This document shows positions 32,996 through 41,531 of a DNA stretch of 64,000 bases, piece by piece. Source of the DNA: Bdellovibrio bacteriovorus. Its GTDB lineage: Bacteria > Bdellovibrionota > Bdellovibrionia > Bdellovibrionales > Bdellovibrionaceae. The notes under the pieces were generated by a model. That model had not been told where the DNA came from, made no database searches, and was given only the letters and a program-made list of their open reading frames with translations. Position 1 is the stretch's first letter. Each line of letters opens with the position of its first letter. Position numbers and translations under genes: made by a program. The stretch is from positions 3,162,001 through 3,226,000 of the forward strand of contig NZ_CP020946.1 of assembly GCF_002208115.1 (NCBI RefSeq). The letters are read 5' to 3'.

Positions 32996-34415
32996 AGTAC
33001 GCTCCTTCCATGGAGAGAGATTGCAAATGACGAGTCAATGTTTCACGAATTGCCAGAAGCTCGGCTTGATCTTCCAGGTCCGCCTGCACACGATCCAGAA
33101 TCTGGGTCGCCTGAGAATAGCGGGCCAACAGGGATTCCACGAACCCCTGGAAGTAACCGGCCTCATCTTTTTTACTTTTAATAATATCCTGAGCCACTAA
33201 TATCAGTTCCGCCACATCCGAGGCTGAAACCGTCTTGCGGCTGGCCAGAACTTCCCGCGAAGGCAGGGCTGCGATAATGCGTCTTTGCCACGCCAGATAA
33301 ATTTGCGTCTTTTCCTGATAACCGGCCAAAGCCTGCACCAGGTTCTTTTCCGGATGAGAATCCAAAAGCTGCTTCAGAGCCGCGACATAGGCCGGCTCTG
33401 CATCGCGAGAGGCTTTATCCAGATAAAGCTTCCAAGTCGCCCGCTCCAAAGAGCCTGCGGTGTTTTCAATGTTTTTGGATTCACCACTGAGTTCATCCCA
33501 GACTTCACCAAACACCCGTTCCACTGTGATGTCTTCAGTCAGGATTCGTGCGTTTTCAGAAAATGCACCGGTTTTCACCGCATCGCTGGTGCCCAAAACC
33601 AGTTCCACCAACGGAACCCCCATCTGGGCCGCCAGATGCTTGATACTCGTGTCGCCCGTGACCAGCAAAGCACAGTCTTGCAGATGCTTGCGAGCCTCGG
33701 AAAGATCACAGATCAAAAGGTCTCGTTCAGAAAATGCAGTTAACAAAGTCTCACGTTCAAACGGAGCCCCCAGGATCTGAACCTTGTAATCAACAAGGGC
33801 CATTTCAATGGTTCGCTTCAGTTGAACGAAATTATCCAGACCCCAGTTCTTCGCAGTCTGACTGGTCAGGCACTGGAACAGAATGGATTTGCTTTTCTTG
33901 CGAACCCCTGCCGCCTGAGGGCGAACCGGAAGATCAAAGGAACTCCCCAAAAGCTCCACATAATGGAACAAAGACTTTTGAGTCCCTGAAAAGCGATCGT
34001 TAAAGTACTTAATCCAGCGGTTGTCCATGCCACGGAAGCGGCCATCTTGCTGATGCAGACCGCGCTTTTCGGGAATCTCCAACGCCCCCAACAGATAAGC
34101 ACTGAGTTTATTATGCGTAAAATTATAAGCCAGATCATAGCGCTCGCCATTCAGCGACTGCACCAGTTCCTCCAGCAGGGAATAGGAATAAAGAATGTTA
34201 AAGCCGCTCTCGCCCAAGCCCCGTTGCAATGTTTCCCGGTCAAAATGGATGTACTTATCCACCACACCGTGAAGGATGCGTTCGACATTTGCAAACTGAC
34301 GGTTCATCAGCAGATGAATCTCGGCGGTGGGATGTTTTTCCCGCAATCCGCGCAGCAAGGGTTCCTGCTGGATGATGTCACCAAGCCTCAGAAGAGAGAC
34401 AACCAGAATCTTCAT
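32907..34415 (-). CDS. GT9-family glycosyltransferase, second copy
   Basis: A 502-residue protein paralogous in layout to the gene at 31396. N-terminal ILVVSLLRLGDIIQQEPLLRGLR, mid-region LFQCLTSQTAKNWGLDNFVQL, and LLVTGDTSIKHLAAQMGVPLVELVLG correspond to the heptosyltransferase domains. A C-terminal helical extension of about 150 residues follows. Start ATG at 34415 overlaps nothing and abuts the methyltransferase-like gene stop (34416). Substrate unknown; flagellin or LPS modification inferred from context. Confidence 0.85.
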   Translation of the reverse strand: MKILVVSLLRLGDIIQQEPLLRGLREKHPTAEIHLLMNRQFANVERILHGVVDKYIHFDRETLQRGLGESGFNILYSYSLLEELVQSLNGERYDLAYNFTHNKLSAYLLGALEIPEKRGLHQQDGRFRGMDNRWIKYFNDRFSGTQKSLFHYVELLGSSFDLPVRPQAAGVRKKSKSILFQCLTSQTAKNWGLDNFVQLKRTIEMALVDYKVQILGAPFERETLLTAFSERDLLICDLSEARKHLQDCALLVTGDTSIKHLAAQMGVPLVELVLGTSDAVKTGAFSENARILTEDITVERVFGEVWDELSGESKNIENTAGSLERATWKLYLDKASRDAEPAYVAALKQLLDSHPEKNLVQALAGYQEKTQIYLAWQRRIIAALPSREVLASRKTVSASDVAELILVAQDIIKSKKDEAGYFQGFVESLLARYSQATQILDRVQADLEDQAELLAIRETLTRHLQSLSMEGAYYAKGIGQLSISGFEETGKSLQRDLEDAKL

Positions 34416-35027
34416 TTATTTCACCAATTCACCGAGCACGCGGAAAATTTGTTTATTAGTTTCAGGCATTGCAGAGGCCTCAATCACCGGAATCACGTCA
34501 TTGATGGACAACAACTGATTTGGCTTCAGGTAAAGGGCCTTCATATTGATCCCGAACTCTTCGAAATGATAGCGAACGGATTCCACCGAACGACCGGTTA
34601 GGTGCGCAAAACATTCAGTAAAGAACTGAGCCTGCGCGCCCCAGCATTCGTGGAAGGAAAGAACGAAAGAGCGATGATTCAGCACTTCCTGGAAAAGTTC
34701 CGACTTGAACAGATCCTGAGCCGTTTGCACCACACGAATCTCGACGCGGTCCTCAAGATCCGGAAACTGGGAGCGGAACACCGGAATTAGGGATTCGCGG
34801 GATTCAATCACCGTGATACGCACATCAGGATCCACATCCGCCAGAGCCGCCACATGGAATCCGGCACCAAGGCCCACGACGACAACATGCTCAGCCGGCA
34901 GAACTCCCAGGGAATAAGCCCACTTCAAACCTTCACCGCGCGGATCGCGCAAAGAAGCCAGGGCCTGACCCTCTTCAAAAGCAACCAAAGATGATTCGTG
35001 ATTTTCAGAGAATGTGATCATAGGCAT
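34416..35027 (-). CDS. Rossmann methyltransferase-like protein, flagellar cluster
   Basis: A 203-residue protein. HVVVVGLGAGFHVAALADVD and ITVIESRESLIPVF are the glycine-rich and acidic motifs of a Rossmann fold. The pattern also resembles the first half of motility accessory factor (MAF_flag10/DUF115) proteins, which add nonulosonic acids to flagellin. It is too short for a full MAF. Start at 35027, two bases after the TPR gene stop. Enzymatic role uncertain. Confidence 0.65.
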   Translation of the reverse strand: MPMITFSENHESSLVAFEEGQALASLRDPRGEGLKWAYSLGVLPAEHVVVVGLGAGFHVAALADVDPDVRITVIESRESLIPVFRSQFPDLEDRVEIRVVQTAQDLFKSELFQEVLNHRSFVLSFHECWGAQAQFFTECFAHLTGRSVESVRYHFEEFGINMKALYLKPNQLLSINDVIPVIEASAMPETNKQIFRVLGELVK

Positions 35028-35028
35028 T

Positions 35029-36075
35029 TTAAGCAACCTTCTGTGATGCAATGATTTTCTTTTTAAGACTTCTGACTTCCGCGTGATCTGGATTCCAAAG
35101 AAGAACACGTTCAATTTCCAGCATCGCCTGATCCACCTGACCGGCACTGCACAGCAGGTTGATCAAAACCAGGGACATGTCTTCGTCTTCTTCCACACTT
35201 GCAAGATAACCCTGAAGAGCTTCGATGGCTTTTTGTAACTTACCATCACGCAAACCCCAGTTTGCCGCCAGATGAACGGCTGTACGGTTTTGTGGATTGA
35301 TATCGATTGCCGTTTCAATATTGGCCCAGGCCAGCTCCATATCACCGAACTGACTGTGTACCATGGCAAGACCAACCCAGGCTTTGTCATTCTCCGGATT
35401 GATTTCAACGGCTTTACGGAAGCAATAAAGGGACTTGTCATAGTCACCGCGCTGAACTTCCAAAGTACCAAAATTCACCAGCAGCACATCGGACTGCGGG
35501 TTCATGGTGTAGGCTTTATTATAGTATTCTTCCGCTCCGTCGAAGTCGCCCTGACGCACGAAAATGTTACCCATGTTTTTGTAGGTCTCAAACAAAGTGC
35601 CGGTTTCATCCGTCAGAACCGCCAAAGCTTCAAAATACTTGTCCAAAGCTTCCTGATCGCGACCGGACTTATATAAAGACGTGGCATAACCGTGCAGGCT
35701 TTCAAAGCCATAGTCCACTTGTGCCAGAGTCTTTCTGACGATCAAAGCCTCGGAGCTGCGGGACATCTTGTCCAGGCAGTTTGCGAGCATGTTCAACGTT
35801 GCTGGGTTCTTGGAATCTTTATTACTGGCTTCGCGCAACAGATTCATCGCCAAAGGGTATTCGCGATGTTTCATCAACACTTGGGCATGACGGATGAAGT
35901 TGGCTACACGAGGGTCCGTGATTCTTTCTTCTTTGACTTCCGGCACTTCCGCGTCGAAATCGGCAATAGCCTGTTGCGGATCAAAATAAATTTTAGTGGA
36001 TTCCTGAACGAACTCAGGACCTGAATGGTCACCGGAAATTTCACTGGACTTTTGAACGATCTGATTTTCCAACAT
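35029..36075 (-). CDS. TPR repeat protein of the flagellar cluster
   Basis: A 348-residue soluble protein with at least six TPR units from about residue 70 on, e.g. YKNMGNIFVRQGDFDGAEEYYNKAY-type and AWVGLAMVHSQFGDMELAWA. The N-terminal 60 residues are disordered. TPR arrays mediate protein contacts; in this place they could hold a glycosyltransferase to flagellin, but that is inference. ATG at 36075 follows GAGGAGA. Confidence 0.82.
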   Translation of the reverse strand: MLENQIVQKSSEISGDHSGPEFVQESTKIYFDPQQAIADFDAEVPEVKEERITDPRVANFIRHAQVLMKHREYPLAMNLLREASNKDSKNPATLNMLANCLDKMSRSSEALIVRKTLAQVDYGFESLHGYATSLYKSGRDQEALDKYFEALAVLTDETGTLFETYKNMGNIFVRQGDFDGAEEYYNKAYTMNPQSDVLLVNFGTLEVQRGDYDKSLYCFRKAVEINPENDKAWVGLAMVHSQFGDMELAWANIETAIDINPQNRTAVHLAANWGLRDGKLQKAIEALQGYLASVEEDEDMSLVLINLLCSAGQVDQAMLEIERVLLWNPDHAEVRSLKKKIIASQKVA

Positions 36076-36221
36076 CTGTTGTGCTCTCCTCGCGAAGACT
36101 TGATGGAGCAACACAGATGCCAATGGGTCGTTTGTGATTTAATTGAATCTGAGGCAAGTTCAGCCAGTTGTTTGACTCTTTGGCCAAACTCGCCGTCATG
36201 TTTTTGTCAGGAAAATTTTTC

Positions 36222-36647
36222 CTAGACCTCTTCATCCAGACGCTGATTGAAGGTCTTGGTCTTGTAACCACCCACAGCCTTGCGGTTGCGGCGAACCTCC
36301 TGCAGTTCACGGATAATGGAGTTCTTGGCCATTTCAATGCAAGCCAACACCTGAATATCCTGCTCGATAATGCGGGCAACATATTCATCCTTGATGGACA
36401 AAGCCTCTTTCACCTCGCGGCGTTCGTTTTCGGCGATCACACTTTCAGCCCCGATTTCGGAGTGAGCCTTTTCAATCTGGGCATCCACGTATTTCAGGAC
36501 ATCCAGAATGCGGTCGCGGGTCTGATAGAAGTACTCCAGATTGTCAAACTGCCCTTGGGCGAAGTTTGCCAGTTCCACTTCATTCAGTGCATAGAACTTT
36601 TCGAGGTAATGATTCTTTTCGTTCAACAAGGTGATAATTCTGGTCAT
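36222..36647 (-). CDS. FliT/FlgN-like flagellar chaperone (tentative)
   Basis: A 141-residue all-helical protein directly after fliS. Length, helical heptads (ITLLNEKNHYLEKFYALNE, FDNLEYFYQTRDRILDVLKY) and position suggest a FliT- or FlgN-type export chaperone, but sequence similarity is too weak for a firm name. The start codon at 36647 is preceded by GAGGGG. A 146-bp gap without a gene separates it from the TPR gene. Confidence 0.6.
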   Translation of the reverse strand: MTRIITLLNEKNHYLEKFYALNEVELANFAQGQFDNLEYFYQTRDRILDVLKYVDAQIEKAHSEIGAESVIAENERREVKEALSIKDEYVARIIEQDIQVLACIEMAKNSIIRELQEVRRNRKAVGGYKTKTFNQRLDEEV

Positions 36648-36670
36648 GTCCCCTCCACAGTGACTCATTC

Positions 36671-37081
36671 TTAGCCCGCTTTTTTGTCTGGTGAATTATT
36701 GGTTTCCTGCTTCAACTTTTCCACAGCCTGAACCCAGCCATCATACAGCGTGTTCAGAAGTTTCAAGTTTTCCTTCAATGGCTCAGGACTGCCTGTGATA
36801 TTGGCTTTGGTGTACTGCTCCATCATGAACATATAAAGCTGTTCAAGCTGGTTCGCGACATCGCCACCGACTTTGTGATCCAGAGTGTTGTTAAGTTCCA
36901 TAATGATATCGAAAGCGCGCCCGATATTCATACCGCGGTCCGCGATCTTCTTTTCCTCAGCGGCCTTGATCGCCAGCTTCGTGAATTTAATGGCACCTTC
37001 GTACAGCATCAGCAGGATTTTTTCGCGGCTGGCGCTTTGTACCGAAGTCGTTTTGTACTTCTGATATGCATTTTTATTCAT
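36671..37081 (-). CDS. fliS: Flagellin export chaperone FliS
   Basis: A 136-residue helical protein: AYQKYKTTSVQSASREKILLMLYEGAIKFTK-like N-terminus and LNNTLDHKVGGDVANQLEQLY are typical FliS. It binds the C-terminus of unfolded flagellin in the cytoplasm and delivers it to the export gate. Located 36 bp after fliD as in most flagellar operons. Confidence 0.95.
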   Translation of the reverse strand: MNKNAYQKYKTTSVQSASREKILLMLYEGAIKFTKLAIKAAEEKKIADRGMNIGRAFDIIMELNNTLDHKVGGDVANQLEQLYMFMMEQYTKANITGSPEPLKENLKLLNTLYDGWVQAVEKLKQETNNSPDKKAG

Positions 37082-37117
37082 AGACCCCTCACTCCATCCT
37101 TCACTTATTCAACGTTC

Positions 37118-38482
37118 TTATGCCTTGGGTGCCATCGCTGCGAAGCGTGCCTGCTGCGCATTGAGGTCCGACATCTTCTGTTCCAGATCCGCGAATTTGC
37201 GTCGCAGACTGTCTTCTTTTCTTTCCAACTGGCGTTCTTTCGTTTCAATGCGGTTGTTCACCTGCTTGATACGATCCTCCAGACCACGCTTACGGTTGGA
37301 GATGGTGCCGAACTGCCCGTTCACCAGATTCCCGATCTCACGCTTGACGGTGGCCACAAAGCCGGTGTTAAACCCGTCACCGCGCAGGAACGCCGCCACA
37401 CCCTGTGGGTTGGCCTGCAGCACCTTGTTGAACTTGTCTTGCGAGAAGTTCAAAGTACCGTTTCTGTTGAACTCAATTCCCAGCTCACCCACACGGCGAA
37501 TTGGTGATTCCACACCCATCTGCGGATTCAAAATCACACGGCGCAGACTGTTTTCAATCGAACGCAGCATGCCGTCACCGCCCAATGGGCCCAGGGACGG
37601 ATTCTTGCCGTTACCGGCCTGCAGCTTGCTCTGCTTCTGGATAAAATCCAAAGCCCCATTGTAAGCATCCACAAAGCTTTTAATCTTGCCGCTGATGACC
37701 TCGAGATTTTCTTTCACGGAAAGACGAATCTCGCGTCCCGGCGCAGCCGATTTAAAATCCAATGTCACGCCCGGTACCAAATCCGTGGATTTGTTGTCGG
37801 GAAGTTCAATCTCAAAGCCGTCGACTTTGACCTTCGCGTTCTGCGCCTTGCGCGACTCTTCGAAGTACATGTCCTGATCCCCGTCCAGAAGATATATCTT
37901 CGGGAAAGTCACCTGACTGTCGTTACCGGTGGAAAGACCCGACACCAAAAGTTTGAACGGGTTTTCCTGATCCTTGCGATCTTCCAGCACCTGGGCTTTC
38001 AATCCCACATTGGCAGCGTTGATCTGTTTCATCACGCCTTCCAAAGTCGAATTGGATCCGTTGATGTAAACCTCTTTTGTTCCTTCCGGTGTTTCGAACT
38101 TGATATAACCAACACCGATCTGAGTCTGATCCTTGTCCGGGAAGCCGTTGGACATGGCCGCAGGCTTTTGCGCCAACTGCACCACTTCCACAGAGTATTC
38201 ACCCGGAATGGCCATTTGCGGGTCGACTTGGCCTTCCACTACATTCGGATCGCCACTCAGAAACTTTTTGTCGACAAAACCGCTGGAAGAAGTCAGTTCA
38301 CCCAGATTCTTGGTGATATCATTCACCTTTGATTCCAGATCCTGCACAAGCTTGAGTTTGTCCTCTTGCTTGGCGCGACCAGCTTCCATTTGTTTCACGG
38401 GAATCCGCTCAGCATCCATCAGCTGCTCAACGATATTTGGTGGTAGCCCAGAGGCCATGCCGGTTATACGAATCCCTGCCAT
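37118..38482 (-). CDS. fliD: Flagellar filament cap protein FliD
   Basis: A 454-residue protein. N-terminal MAGIRITGMASGLPPNIVEQ and a C-terminal coiled coil (ISNRKRGLEDRIKQVNNRIETKERQLERKE) match FliD N and C domains. It caps the filament tip and promotes flagellin polymerisation. It lies between flaG and fliS in one orientation. Confidence 0.95.
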   Translation of the reverse strand: MAGIRITGMASGLPPNIVEQLMDAERIPVKQMEAGRAKQEDKLKLVQDLESKVNDITKNLGELTSSSGFVDKKFLSGDPNVVEGQVDPQMAIPGEYSVEVVQLAQKPAAMSNGFPDKDQTQIGVGYIKFETPEGTKEVYINGSNSTLEGVMKQINAANVGLKAQVLEDRKDQENPFKLLVSGLSTGNDSQVTFPKIYLLDGDQDMYFEESRKAQNAKVKVDGFEIELPDNKSTDLVPGVTLDFKSAAPGREIRLSVKENLEVISGKIKSFVDAYNGALDFIQKQSKLQAGNGKNPSLGPLGGDGMLRSIENSLRRVILNPQMGVESPIRRVGELGIEFNRNGTLNFSQDKFNKVLQANPQGVAAFLRGDGFNTGFVATVKREIGNLVNGQFGTISNRKRGLEDRIKQVNNRIETKERQLERKEDSLRRKFADLEQKMSDLNAQQARFAAMAPKA

Positions 38483-38654
38483 GAATTCATTGTGTCAAAA
38501 TGATTCAGTGACCGTGAGTCAATTAAATGTCTCTAGGAAAGGCCAGTGGAGAGGCTTTCAGGGCTCTAATGAAAATAAACCCACAGGGATTTTGACAGGG
38601 TCCTGATTTGCTGGACCTCCTGCCGGGAATCTTATGCTCTTTTGAAATTAAAAC

Positions 38655-39029
38655 TTAAGCCGAACGCTTAAGTAGCTGTCCTCGAGGAGAGTTATCCGAC
38701 GGCAAAGTCCATAATTCCAATTCAGGAATTCGACGGATGATCGTGCCCAGATTGTCTTTCACAACAACAAAGCGTCCATCGCCTTCATCTTCAAGCTCCA
38801 CAGTCCACTTGTGTTCTTTCATTGCCGGCAGACTGCGCAGATGATCCATGGCTTTTTCAAGCTGCTCTTCCGTCATCGGCTCGTGCTGTTGCTGCTGATT
38901 CTGATACTGCTCTTGCCCGTTGGCATCACGATCGTGTGCAGAGTCGGACTGAATCGTCTTTCCGATCGAATCAACATGGCGAACTTCATTGTTCGGTATA
39001 ATGTTGGAAATCAGTCCCTTAATATTCAT
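38655..39029 (-). CDS. flaG: FlaG-like flagellar protein
   Basis: A 124-residue protein with a disordered Gln-rich N-terminus and a C-terminal FlaG domain (LEDEGDGRFVVVKDNLGTII then RRIPELELW). FlaG proteins affect filament length. The ATG at 39029 lies seven bases after a GCCGATAA box, suggesting a leaderless or near-leaderless FliA-dependent mRNA. The next gene downstream is fliD, after 172 bp containing GGTCC and GGACC half-sites at 38599 and 38613. Confidence 0.82.
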   Translation of the reverse strand: MNIKGLISNIIPNNEVRHVDSIGKTIQSDSAHDRDANGQEQYQNQQQQHEPMTEEQLEKAMDHLRSLPAMKEHKWTVELEDEGDGRFVVVKDNLGTIIRRIPELELWTLPSDNSPRGQLLKRSA

Positions 39030-39036
39030 GCCCAAC

Positions 39037-39044
39037 TTATCGGC
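39037..39044 (-). promoter_or_regulatory. FliA -10-like box upstream of flaG
   Basis: GCCGATAA on the minus strand, perfect for sigma-28. No matching -35 is seen 14 bases upstream; that position is at the edge of REP copy 2. Whether the promoter is active is unclear. Confidence 0.35.
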
Positions 39045-39060
39045 ACATTCCCCCCTCCCC

Positions 39061-39098
39061 AAAAGGTGCCTGGTGACTTTTTACACCTACACCGCATC
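39061..39098 (+). repeat. REP element, copy 2
   Basis: Same core as copy 1 (AAAAGGTGCCTGGTGACT to TTTTTACACCTAC) with the longer shared tail ACCGCATCA found also in copy 3. It lies between the divergent flaG and PEP carboxylase genes. Confidence 0.9.
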
Positions 39099-39182
39099 AT
39101 AACCAGACAGAAGTCGTCCCAATATACGACTTCCCTCGACGAAGGAAAGGGTCCTAAACTATTCCAACGGATAGGAGCAAGC

Positions 39183-41531
39183 ATGAAAAAAGCTCTGGCA
39201 AAGGAATTAACCTCACTTGTGAACTGGGCCGTGACGGAACTCGGACACGTTATCAAAGCAGAACTGGGCGCCCAGCAATTTCAACGAATTGAAAACATCC
39301 GTCGCTTTGTGAAATCCAAATCCGGCGGGCAGCTTGCGAGCTTGTTAAAACTAAAGAGCGACATGGAAATTCTTTCGCCCCCTCAGCGCTTTGAAATTGC
39401 ACATTCCTTTGCCCTGATGCTGGAACTGATCAACGCCTGCGAGTCCGCCTATCGCACTCACCGTCTGCTGGAGGAAAAGACCGCGCCGCTCAGTGAAGAA
39501 ACCCACGCCTATGGGCGCATCATCCACGTCCTGACGGCCCATCCAACAGAATCCCGCAATAGCGACATCATTTTCTACTTCCGCAAAATTCATCAGTTGC
39601 TTCTGCAGCGCCTGACCGCGGAAAGACATGATCAGACGCCAGAACTGCATGCGCTGCTTCGTATGGCCTGGCAGCTTCCCATGTCCAAGCAGCGAAAACC
39701 TTCGGTCATGGACGAGGCCGAGTACATTTATTCACTGGTCCTTCAAGACGACATTATCGAAATCTATCTGCAACAACGCCATGCCCGGATTCCCTTTTAC
39801 ATCCGCACCTGGGTGGGTGGCGACAAGGACGGACACCCTGGCGTGAACGAAAAGACCATGCTGGGAAGTCTTGGCATGTCCCGGACCCGCCTGCACAACT
39901 GGGTGAAAAAACAATTCGCCGCCTATCTTGCGGACCTGGCTCCGTTGTCCCGATCTGGGTTGCAGCAAAAAAATGACATTCGAAAACTGCAAAGGCATGC
40001 TGTGGCTGTAAAAAGAAACCTGACAAGAACCCGTCGTATTTCCTCCGGCGATGCCACGCGGGTTCACGCCTTAAGCAAATCAGTCCATGACCTTGCGATG
40101 GAACAGCAGCGCATTTTTGGAGCTGAGTCCCCGACTCTGAATCGCATCCGCTATTTGCTGAAAATCTTCCCGGGTCTGGTGGTGCCGCTTGAAATTCGCG
40201 AAGACAGCAGCCTGGTGCATGAGGCTTTGACCGATTCAAGATCCCGAATGAACATCAGCCGCATGCTAAAAACCCTGGCAAACCTAAGCCCCGAACACAG
40301 CCCGCGAAACTATGTGCGTGGCTTTATCTTAAGTCAGTGTGAATCGGCCAGGGACATCGAGGCGGGCATCCGGCTGAGCTCACGCCTGTTAAAGGGTCCC
40401 CGACTGCCAGTGGTGCCCTTGTTTGAAAGTTCGCATTCATTAAAAAATGGCACGGACATCATCAGCGCATTTCTTTCCGTGAAAAAGAACAAAGCACTAA
40501 TCAAAAAACACTGGTCGTCTCAGTTGGAGGTGATGCTCGGGTATTCGGATTCAGCCAAGGAAAACGGCTCTTTCCCGTCACGCTTCCTGATCCAGTCGGC
40601 CATGCTGGGGCTTGAGTCCGTCATTGAAAAGCACGGACTGGTCCCGATCTTCTTCCACGGATCCGGCGGCAGCATCGAACGCGGTGGCGGTTCGATTCAA
40701 GAGCAGACGGAGTGGTGGCCGCTTTCGGCTCTGAAGAATGTGAAGATGACGGTTCAAGGGGAAATGATCTATCGCAGTTACAATTCCCCGGCCATTTTGC
40801 AGCGGCAACTTAATTTGCTGACTCAAAATCGCGATGCCCGCAAGCAGGCGCCGGCCACGCGCACCTCGGCCGTCAACCGCAAGGCCCTGCAGAGGCTGTC
40901 GGACTCTGTTCAGCAAAGCTATCAGCAGATTTTGCAACAGCCGGACTTTCTGGAGTTGATAGAAAAAGCAACGCCCTATTCTTTCATGAAGGACCTGCGC
41001 ATGGGTTCACGTCCCTCCAAACGGCAAGGACCCGTGCAACTCAAGAGCTTGCGCGCCATCCCGTGGGTTTTGTGCTGGACCCAAACCCGCGCCCTGTTCC
41101 CGACGTGGTGGGGCTTGGGAAGTCATTGGAAAAGTCTCACGGCTTCAGAGAAAAGCCGGTATCGCAAAGCCCTTAAAGAATCCGCGATGTTCCGCAGCTA
41201 CATTAAAGCCGTGGGCTTTACCTTGGAAAAAATCGAGATGGACGTGTTCTTTATGTACTTGCGCTCTTCACGCTTAAGCAAAGATACGGTCGCTAAATAC
41301 GAAAAAAGCTTCCGCAAAGAGTATGCGGAAGCTTCCAAGTGCATCCGGGAACTCACCCGGGAGAAAAGTCTTTTATGGTACCGCCCGTGGCTTGAAACCA
41401 GCATCGGTCTGCGCTCTCCGCTGATTCATCCTTTGAACGTCCTGCAGCTTGTCGCCCTTGAAACCAAAGACATCAAGCTGCTGCGGGAAACAGTCACCGG
41501 TGTTGCCAGTGGGATGCTGACTACCGGTTAG
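39183..41531 (+). CDS. Phosphoenolpyruvate carboxylase, divergent
   Basis: A 782-residue protein, about 100 shorter than typical bacterial PEPC. The catalytic His motif HVLTAHPTESRN (about 115), WVGGDKDGHPGV, VVPLEIREDSS, GYSDSAKENGSF and the glycine loop FHGSGGSIERGGG are in order, then TVQGEMI. In E. coli PEPC the loop is FHGRGGSIGRGG; the first Arg (R581) is Ser here while the second (R587) is kept. The family call is firm, but full activity is uncertain. Start at 39183 follows AGGAG. Its 3' end overlaps the convergent protease gene by 11 bp. Confidence 0.85.
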   Translation: MKKALAKELTSLVNWAVTELGHVIKAELGAQQFQRIENIRRFVKSKSGGQLASLLKLKSDMEILSPPQRFEIAHSFALMLELINACESAYRTHRLLEEKTAPLSEETHAYGRIIHVLTAHPTESRNSDIIFYFRKIHQLLLQRLTAERHDQTPELHALLRMAWQLPMSKQRKPSVMDEAEYIYSLVLQDDIIEIYLQQRHARIPFYIRTWVGGDKDGHPGVNEKTMLGSLGMSRTRLHNWVKKQFAAYLADLAPLSRSGLQQKNDIRKLQRHAVAVKRNLTRTRRISSGDATRVHALSKSVHDLAMEQQRIFGAESPTLNRIRYLLKIFPGLVVPLEIREDSSLVHEALTDSRSRMNISRMLKTLANLSPEHSPRNYVRGFILSQCESARDIEAGIRLSSRLLKGPRLPVVPLFESSHSLKNGTDIISAFLSVKKNKALIKKHWSSQLEVMLGYSDSAKENGSFPSRFLIQSAMLGLESVIEKHGLVPIFFHGSGGSIERGGGSIQEQTEWWPLSALKNVKMTVQGEMIYRSYNSPAILQRQLNLLTQNRDARKQAPATRTSAVNRKALQRLSDSVQQSYQQILQQPDFLELIEKATPYSFMKDLRMGSRPSKRQGPVQLKSLRAIPWVLCWTQTRALFPTWWGLGSHWKSLTASEKSRYRKALKESAMFRSYIKAVGFTLEKIEMDVFFMYLRSSRLSKDTVAKYEKSFRKEYAEASKCIRELTREKSLLWYRPWLETSIGLRSPLIHPLNVLQLVALETKDIKLLRETVTGVASGMLTTG

